Assembly: GCA_023393155.1 (NCBI GenBank)
Contig: JAEWML010000204.1
Location: 1-9,796, forward strand
From: Bacillota bacterium
GTDB lineage: Bacteria; Bacillota; Clostridia; Oscillospirales; Oscillospiraceae
DNA: 9,796 nucleotides
Direction of reading: 5' to 3'
Of the stretch, positions 5,836-9,796 are shown one piece after another. Positions within the stretch are counted from its first letter, which is position 1; each line of letters starts with the position of its first letter. The notes beneath the pieces were generated by a model. The model ran no database searches. It had not been told where the DNA came from and worked only from the letters and a program-made list of their open reading frames with translations. A program made the position numbers and the translations under genes.

Positions 5836-7113
5836 ATGACCGCGTATGCCGACAGAAACAGGCAAGAGCTTTTGACGGAGCAGGAGCTGGTCTGTGAGAA
5901 ATTTGAAAAGCTCCGGGACCGAAAGCTGAATCTGAACATGGCCCGGGGCAAGCCGGGGAAGGCCCAATTGGATTTGGTCAGCGGGGACCTGTTGGGCGTT
6001 TTCAAGGGGCCGGAGGACTATGTGTCCGACGGAATCGACTGCCGGAACTACGGGGAGACGGCGGGCCTGCCCGCCGCCCGCCGCCTATTTGCGGAAATTT
6101 TGGGCTGCCGGGCGGAGCAGGTGTTCGCGGGGGGCAGCTCCAGTCTCCAGCTCATGTATGACACGGTTTCCAAGGCCTATACCCACGGGCTTTTGCGCAG
6201 CCCCCGCCCCTGGTGCCGGGAGGAGACGGTGAAGTGGCTTTGCCCCGTTCCGGGCTATGACCGGCATTTTAAAATTACCGAGTCTTTCGGGTTTGAGCTG
6301 GTGAGCATCCCCATGACAGAGGACGGCCCGGACATGGACGCGGTGGAAGCGGCCGTGCGGGACCCGCAGGTGAAGGGCATGTGGAACGTACCCAAATACT
6401 CCAATCCAGACGGAGTGGTCTATTCGGAGGAGACGGTGGGGCGCATCGCCGCCCTGAAGCCCGCCGCGCCGGACTTTTTGCTGATGTGGGACAATGCCTA
6501 CTGCGTCCATGAGCTGGAGGGGGCGTTTGTGCCGTTTTCGGATATACTGTCGTTGTGCGCCGCAGCGGGAAACCCGGACATGGTGTTTGAGTTTGCCTCT
6601 ACCTCTAAAATCACGCTGCCCGGCGCGGGCGTGGCCTGCTTTGCCTGTTCGGAAGCAAATATGGCGCATATGGTGAAACTGATCGACGTGCAGGCCATCA
6701 GCTTTGACAAGGTGAATCAGCAGCGCCATGTGCTGTATTTGAAAGACAAGGAAAACACGCTGGCGCTGATGCGCCGCCACGCGGGCGTTCTCGGCCCCAA
6801 GTTCCGCTGCGTCACCGACGCGCTGGAACGGGAGCTTGCACCGCTGGGTATTGCCTCGTGGCGCAGCCCCAAGGGCGGGTACTTCGTCTCCCTCAACGCC
6901 ATGCCCGGCACGGCGCGGCGGACGCTGGACCTGTGCAAAGCTGCGGGGGTTGCCATGACCGGGGCGGGCGCCGCCTTCCCCTATGGAAAGGACCCGGAGG
7001 ACAGCAACATCCGCATCGCCCCGTCCCTGCCGCCGCTTTCGGAGCTGGAGGCCGCCATGGAGGTGCTGTGTACCTCGCTGAAACTTGCCGCATTGGAGAA
7101 GATTTTGAAATGA
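5836..7113 (+). CDS. PLP-dependent aminotransferase, class I fold, subgroup-Ic aspartate aminotransferase-like
   Basis: The product is a 425-aa cytoplasmic transaminase, probably moving an amino group between an amino acid such as aspartate and 2-oxoglutarate. The opening NMARGKPGKAQLDL (34-47) is typical of the family that includes the corynebacterial aspartate aminotransferase (Pfam Asp_aminotransf type). NYGETAGLPAAR (71-82) follows. SNPDG (189-193) and WDNAY (218-222) hold the cofactor-binding Asn and Asp, and Lys258 in STSKITLPG is the Schiff-base lysine. Arg393 in NIRIAPS should bind the substrate carboxylate. Three in-frame ATGs exist (5785, 5827, 5836). The third is chosen because GGGGAAGG ends 9 bases before it but directly abuts the second. 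The stop overlaps the radical SAM start as ATGA, so the two are translationally coupled. Aspartate as the substrate is inference from family only. Confidence 0.9.
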   Translation: MTAYADRNRQELLTEQELVCEKFEKLRDRKLNLNMARGKPGKAQLDLVSGDLLGVFKGPEDYVSDGIDCRNYGETAGLPAARRLFAEILGCRAEQVFAGGSSSLQLMYDTVSKAYTHGLLRSPRPWCREETVKWLCPVPGYDRHFKITESFGFELVSIPMTEDGPDMDAVEAAVRDPQVKGMWNVPKYSNPDGVVYSEETVGRIAALKPAAPDFLLMWDNAYCVHELEGAFVPFSDILSLCAAAGNPDMVFEFASTSKITLPGAGVACFACSEANMAHMVKLIDVQAISFDKVNQQRHVLYLKDKENTLALMRRHAGVLGPKFRCVTDALERELAPLGIASWRSPKGGYFVSLNAMPGTARRTLDLCKAAGVAMTGAGAAFPYGKDPEDSNIRIAPSLPPLSELEAAMEVLCTSLKLAALEKILK

Positions 7114-7979
7114 ACTACTACGGAAGCGTATACCGCCCCCCCTCCGAGGCACGGAGCCTCATCGTTCAGGTGACTTACGGGTGCAGCCACAACACCTGCG
7201 CCTTTTGCAGCATGTACAAGGAAAAGCGCTTTGCGGTCCGCCCGCTGGAGGAGGTCCTGGCGGATTTCCGGGAGGCCCGGCAGCTTTACCCCCATGTGGA
7301 GAAAATCTTTCTGGCGGACGGGGACGCGCTGGTCCGCAAGGCCGGGGAGCTGGAGACGATTCTGGACACGATCCGGGCGCTTTTTCCCGAGTGCGTCCGC
7401 GTGACCAGCTACGCCTCGCCGGACAGCATCAACATTCGCTCCGATGAAGAACTGAAGATTCTGCGGGAAAAGGGCCTAAGCATGGTTTACATGGGGCTTG
7501 AGTCCGGGTGCGACGCGGTGCTGGAGCTGATGCGCAAGGGCCACGACGCGGCCTTTATCGTGGAGATGGGGCGCAAGGTCCGCAGAAACGGGATTGCCCT
7601 GTCCGTCACCGCCATCACGGGCCTTGGCGGCCCGGCGCTGTTGGAGCGGCACGCGGCGGAAACCGCCGCCGCCTTCAACGCCATGAATCCGGAATATATC
7701 GGGATGCTGACGCTGATGGTGGAGCCGGGCACGCCTTTGTACGACTGGGTGCAAGACGGCTCCTTCCGCCTGCTGACCCCCGCGGAGGACCTGCGGGAAA
7801 CCCGTCTTCTGGTGGAGGGGCTGGACAGCCCCGGCAGCGTGTTCCGCATGAACCACGCCAGCAATTATCTGGCCCTGCGGGGGACGCTGAACGGCGACAA
7901 GGCCGCCATGCTGGCGGCGATTGACCACGCGGCGGCGGATCTGTCGCTGCTGCGGCCGGAGGAATGGCGGGGCCTTTAA
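7110..7979 (+). CDS. Radical SAM protein with CX4CX2C iron-sulfur motif, function unknown
   Basis: This 289-aa protein is a predicted radical S-adenosylmethionine enzyme. The cluster motif is GCSHNTCAFCSMYK, with Cys25, Cys30 and Cys33: four residues between the first two cysteines rather than the textbook three. It is preceded by SLIVQVTYG on strand one. FLADGDAL (67-74) fills the position of the SAM-binding glycine motif and GLESGCDAVL (129-138) that of the GXESG motif. The C-terminus has FRMNHASNYLALRGTLNGDK (245-264), a distinctive block with no extra cysteine cluster and no B12 or TRAM domain. GGAGAA (7095-7100) lies 9 bases before the ATG, inside the aminotransferase gene. The frame stays open upstream to 6858, but that part only shadows the aminotransferase gene. 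Similar short proteins occur in anaerobes as I recall them; I know of no assigned reaction. Confidence 0.9.
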   Translation: MNYYGSVYRPPSEARSLIVQVTYGCSHNTCAFCSMYKEKRFAVRPLEEVLADFREARQLYPHVEKIFLADGDALVRKAGELETILDTIRALFPECVRVTSYASPDSINIRSDEELKILREKGLSMVYMGLESGCDAVLELMRKGHDAAFIVEMGRKVRRNGIALSVTAITGLGGPALLERHAAETAAAFNAMNPEYIGMLTLMVEPGTPLYDWVQDGSFRLLTPAEDLRETRLLVEGLDSPGSVFRMNHASNYLALRGTLNGDKAAMLAAIDHAAADLSLLRPEEWRGL

Positions 7980-8019
7980 GGACTGCGAGAATTTTTACCG
8001 GCGTTTCGGGAAATACTTC

Positions 8020-8048
8020 TTGACAGCCGCCGAAAAATCGGATATGAT
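8020..8048 (+). promoter_or_regulatory. Strong sigma-A promoter for the riboswitch/P-type ATPase unit
   Basis: A perfect TTGACA (8020-8025), a 17-base spacer and TATGAT (8043-8048) give a strong promoter. The start would be near 8055, immediately before the riboswitch aptamer, as expected for a riboswitch-controlled gene. No clear terminator separates it from the radical SAM gene, so some read-through is possible. Confidence 0.88.
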
Positions 8049-8056
8049 ACGTCCAA

Positions 8057-8152
8057 TCATAAGGGAGTAGCCGGCACAGAAATGTGCATCCGCTGGCGTC
8101 AGGTCGGGTAGAATTTCTGCCCCGCTTCGGATCGAAATGGCGAGACTTTTGA
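8057..8152 (+). ncRNA. yybP-ykoY riboswitch aptamer (Mn2+ sensor)
   Basis: The leader of the P-type ATPase shows the marks of the yybP-ykoY class. P1 pairs TCATAAG (8057-8063) with CTTTTGA (8146-8152) with one T-T mismatch. The conserved loop GGAGTAG follows P1 (8064-8070). Next come a short GCACA-GAAA-TGTGC hairpin (8073-8086) and a long arm closed by ATCCG/CGGAT (8087-8091 and 8128-8132) with an inner GGGTAGA stem. The second conserved loop, GGCGAGA (8139-8145), lies just before the 3' P1 strand. The two conserved loops form the Mn2+ pocket in solved members. The 3' P1 strand is also the 5' arm of the terminator, so ligand binding should switch the gene on. Confidence 0.85.
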
Positions 8153-8191
8153 GCAAACGCTGCGGCGTTGGCGCAAAAGTCTCGTTTTTTT
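8141..8191 (+). terminator. Riboswitch expression-platform terminator
   Basis: CGAGACTTTTG (8141-8151) and CAAAAGTCTCG (8174-8184) form a perfect 11-bp stem, continued inside by AACGC/GCGTT around a TGCG loop, and followed by seven Ts (8185-8191). It shares bases with the 3' side of aptamer P1, so aptamer and terminator are mutually exclusive. Confidence 0.92.
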
Positions 8192-8221
8192 GCGCGATGG
8201 ATACAGGAAAGGAAGAGAATG

Positions 8222-9796
8222 ATGGCGGAAAAACGGGGAGTATGGCAGAAGGCAAGGGTGGAGCTTTTTCGAGATCTGCGCTGCGGCGAGGAGGGCCTGA
8301 CGGAGGAGGAAGCCGCGCTGCGGCTAAAACAAAACGGGCCCAACGAGCTTTTGGCCGAGGCGCGGAAGTCCACGGCGCAGATTTTTTTGGAGCAGTTCGC
8401 GGATTTTCTGGTGATTGTGCTGATTGCGGCGGCGGCGGTGTCCATCGCCCTGAAGGACGCGGAGAGCGCGGTGGTCATTTTGGCGGTGATCACCATGAAC
8501 GCGATTCTGGGAACGGTTCAGACTGTGAAGGCCGCGTCGTCGCTGGAAAGCCTGAAAAAAATGTCCGCCCCCACAGCGAAGGTGCTGCGCGGCGGCGTGA
8601 TTCGGGAGATTCCGGGGCGCGAAGTCGTGGTGGGCGACGTGGTGTGTCTGGACGCGGGGGACGCGGTGTGCGCCGACGGGCGGCTGCTGGAGTGCGCCGC
8701 TTTAAAGGCAGACGAGAGCGCCCTCACCGGCGAGAGCCTGCCGGTGGAGAAGGACACGGCGGAGATTGAGGGGGACGTTCCTCTGGGCGACCGGAAGAAC
8801 ATGGTTTACTCCGGCAGCTTCATCACCTATGGCCGGGGCCGGTTTCTTGTCACCGGAACGGCCATGGACACGGAGATGGGCCGTATCGCGGCGCTTTTGA
8901 AGGCGGCGGGGGAGAAAAAGACCCCCTTGCAGGAAAGCCTGGACCAGTTTGGAAAAAAGCTTTCCGTGGGCATTTTGATTTTGTGCGCGCTGTTGTTTAT
9001 GGTGAGCGTATTTTTGCGGCATGAGCCGGTGATGAACGCGTTTTTATTCGCCGTGGCGCTGGCGGTGGCGGCCATTCCTGAGGCGCTGAGCTCCATCGTT
9101 ACCATTGTGCTCTCCTTCGGCACCCGGACCATGGCCCGGGAGAATGCCATCATCCGCAAATTGCAGGCGGTGGAGGGATTGGGAAGCGTTTCGGTGATCT
9201 GCTCCGACAAAACCGGCACCCTGACCCAGAATAAAATGACCGTTCAAAAGCTCTATACCGCCGGAAAAGTCATTTTGGTGGAGGACGCGGACTTTGCCGA
9301 CGCGATGCAGGAGCCCTTGCTGCGGGCGGCCCTGCTGTGCAGCGACGCCACGGTGAACGAGGGCGGCGAGGTGGGCGACCCCACGGAGACGGCGCTGGTG
9401 CGTCTGGGAGAGCGGTTCCGCTTTGACGAGGAGGAGGTCCGGGAGAAGTATCCCCGTCTGACGGAGATTCCCTTTGACTCCGACCGCAAGCTGATGTCCA
9501 CGGTCCACAGCCTTTCCGGCGGGCTGCTGATGATCACCAAGGGGGCAACGGACGTGCTGCTGGACCGCGCCCTGCTTACGCCGGAGGAGCGGACGAAAAT
9601 TGAAGCCGCCAACGAGCAGTTTTCCCGTGAGGGGCTGCGGGTGCTGGCCTTTGCCTGCCGGAATCTGGACGCCCCGGCGGTGAATCTATCTGATGAAAAC
9701 GGGCTGGACTTTTTGGGGCTGATTGCCATGATGGACCCGCCCCGCGAGGAATCCGCCGCGGCGGTGGCGGAGTGCATCTCCGCCGGAATCCGCCCG
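8222..9796 (+). CDS. P-type cation-transporting ATPase, probable Mn2+ exporter (3' end beyond window)
   Basis: This is an ATP-driven membrane cation pump of the calcium/manganese-type P-type family; the first 525 codons are present and the frame is open at the right edge. An N-terminal cation-ATPase domain (about 1-60) is followed by hydrophobic segments near 62-77 and 83-100. The actuator domain has TGES at 169-172. Two more membrane segments lie near 248-265 and 272-299, the latter with the ion-site motif PEALSS (286-291) in place of the PEGLP of classical Ca2+ pumps. The phosphorylation site is Asp329 in SDKTGTLT, KGA is at 440-442 and DPPRE at 505-509. The hinge GDGXND motif and helices M5-M10 lie outside. 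AAGGA (8209-8213) precedes two adjacent in-frame ATGs (8219 and 8222); 8222 gives the better spacing. The Mn2+ riboswitch upstream argues for Mn2+ export, though Ca2+ transport cannot be excluded. Confidence 0.93.
   Translation, partial: MAEKRGVWQKARVELFRDLRCGEEGLTEEEAALRLKQNGPNELLAEARKSTAQIFLEQFADFLVIVLIAAAAVSIALKDAESAVVILAVITMNAILGTVQTVKAASSLESLKKMSAPTAKVLRGGVIREIPGREVVVGDVVCLDAGDAVCADGRLLECAALKADESALTGESLPVEKDTAEIEGDVPLGDRKNMVYSGSFITYGRGRFLVTGTAMDTEMGRIAALLKAAGEKKTPLQESLDQFGKKLSVGILILCALLFMVSVFLRHEPVMNAFLFAVALAVAAIPEALSSIVTIVLSFGTRTMARENAIIRKLQAVEGLGSVSVICSDKTGTLTQNKMTVQKLYTAGKVILVEDADFADAMQEPLLRAALLCSDATVNEGGEVGDPTETALVRLGERFRFDEEEVREKYPRLTEIPFDSDRKLMSTVHSLSGGLLMITKGATDVLLDRALLTPEERTKIEAANEQFSREGLRVLAFACRNLDAPAVNLSDENGLDFLGLIAMMDPPREESAAAVAECISAGIRP

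Noticed and set aside
6858..7109. N-terminal extension of the radical SAM protein
   Set aside because: The frame is open here, but the translated residues are unrelated to the family and overlap the aminotransferase coding sequence. The ATG at 7110 has a good ribosome binding site and starts the family-like sequence.
6085..7152. Long minus-strand open frame opposite the aminotransferase gene
   Set aside because: Arg/His/Gly-rich shadow of a GC-rich gene with no motif; the plus-strand protein has all PLP active-site residues.
8001..8019. Possible terminator after the radical SAM gene
   Set aside because: Only a few base pairs can form and no T-run follows, so I do not call a terminator between 7980 and 8019.
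8137..8769. Open frame overlapping the riboswitch and the start of the ATPase gene
   Set aside because: It runs through the riboswitch terminator in a different frame, is Gly/Arg-rich and has no motif; the frame starting at 8222 carries all P-type ATPase signatures.
1..9796. Mobile elements, tRNA/rRNA genes and CRISPR arrays
   Set aside because: No transposase or integrase motifs, no evenly spaced repeats and no tRNA-like cloverleaf were seen on either strand.

Overview
The window looks like chromosomal DNA from a GC-rich Gram-positive anaerobe, most likely a member of the Clostridia (Oscillospiraceae-like). This is inferred from strong purine-rich ribosome binding sites, clean sigma-A promoters with 17-base spacers, an ON-type manganese riboswitch, and the flavour of the protein families (a diacylglycerol-glucosyltransferase-like GT4 enzyme, a radical SAM protein with a CX4CX2C motif, and a subgroup-Ic-like aspartate aminotransferase). 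No insertion sequence, phage gene, tRNA, rRNA or CRISPR array is visible. The genes are ordinary housekeeping and accessory metabolism; the more interesting material is regulatory.

Layout. Positions 1-3829 are read leftwards. The glycosyltransferase gene (2660-3829) has its own strong promoter, a palindromic operator overlapping the -10, a leader of about 190 nt and a strong intrinsic terminator. dapF (1560-2405) has an extended -10 promoter and is followed 52 bases later by a dicarboxylate/amino-acid:cation symporter gene (218-1507), probably in the same transcript. At the far left, only seven codons of the next leftward gene are inside the window, but its leader is almost complete. In that leader a 21-bp stem would bury the ribosome binding site.

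A divergent intergenic region (3830-4336) separates the glycosyltransferase from a rightward DEDDh exonuclease gene (4337-5029). The exonuclease gene converges on a leftward YgjP-like metallopeptidase gene (5077-5592), with a hairpin between them. The metallopeptidase gene appears to be leaderless: its -10 box ends six bases before the ATG.

From 5728 everything reads rightwards. A PLP aminotransferase gene (5836-7113) overlaps a radical SAM gene (7110-7979) in an ATGA arrangement, which indicates translational coupling. Next comes a complete regulatory cassette: a sigma-A promoter, a yybP-ykoY (Mn2+) riboswitch and an intrinsic terminator. It controls a P-type cation ATPase (8222 onward) whose last part is beyond the right edge. 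The riboswitch makes Mn2+ export the best reading of this pump.

Functional themes are diaminopimelate and cell-envelope supply (dapF, glycolipid glycosyltransferase), amino-acid traffic (symporter, aminotransferase) and metal homeostasis (riboswitch and P-type ATPase). No single multi-gene system new to science is evident. The best leads are the ribosome-binding-site-sequestering leader at the left edge, the operator-controlled glycosyltransferase, and the aminotransferase/radical SAM pair of unknown substrate.
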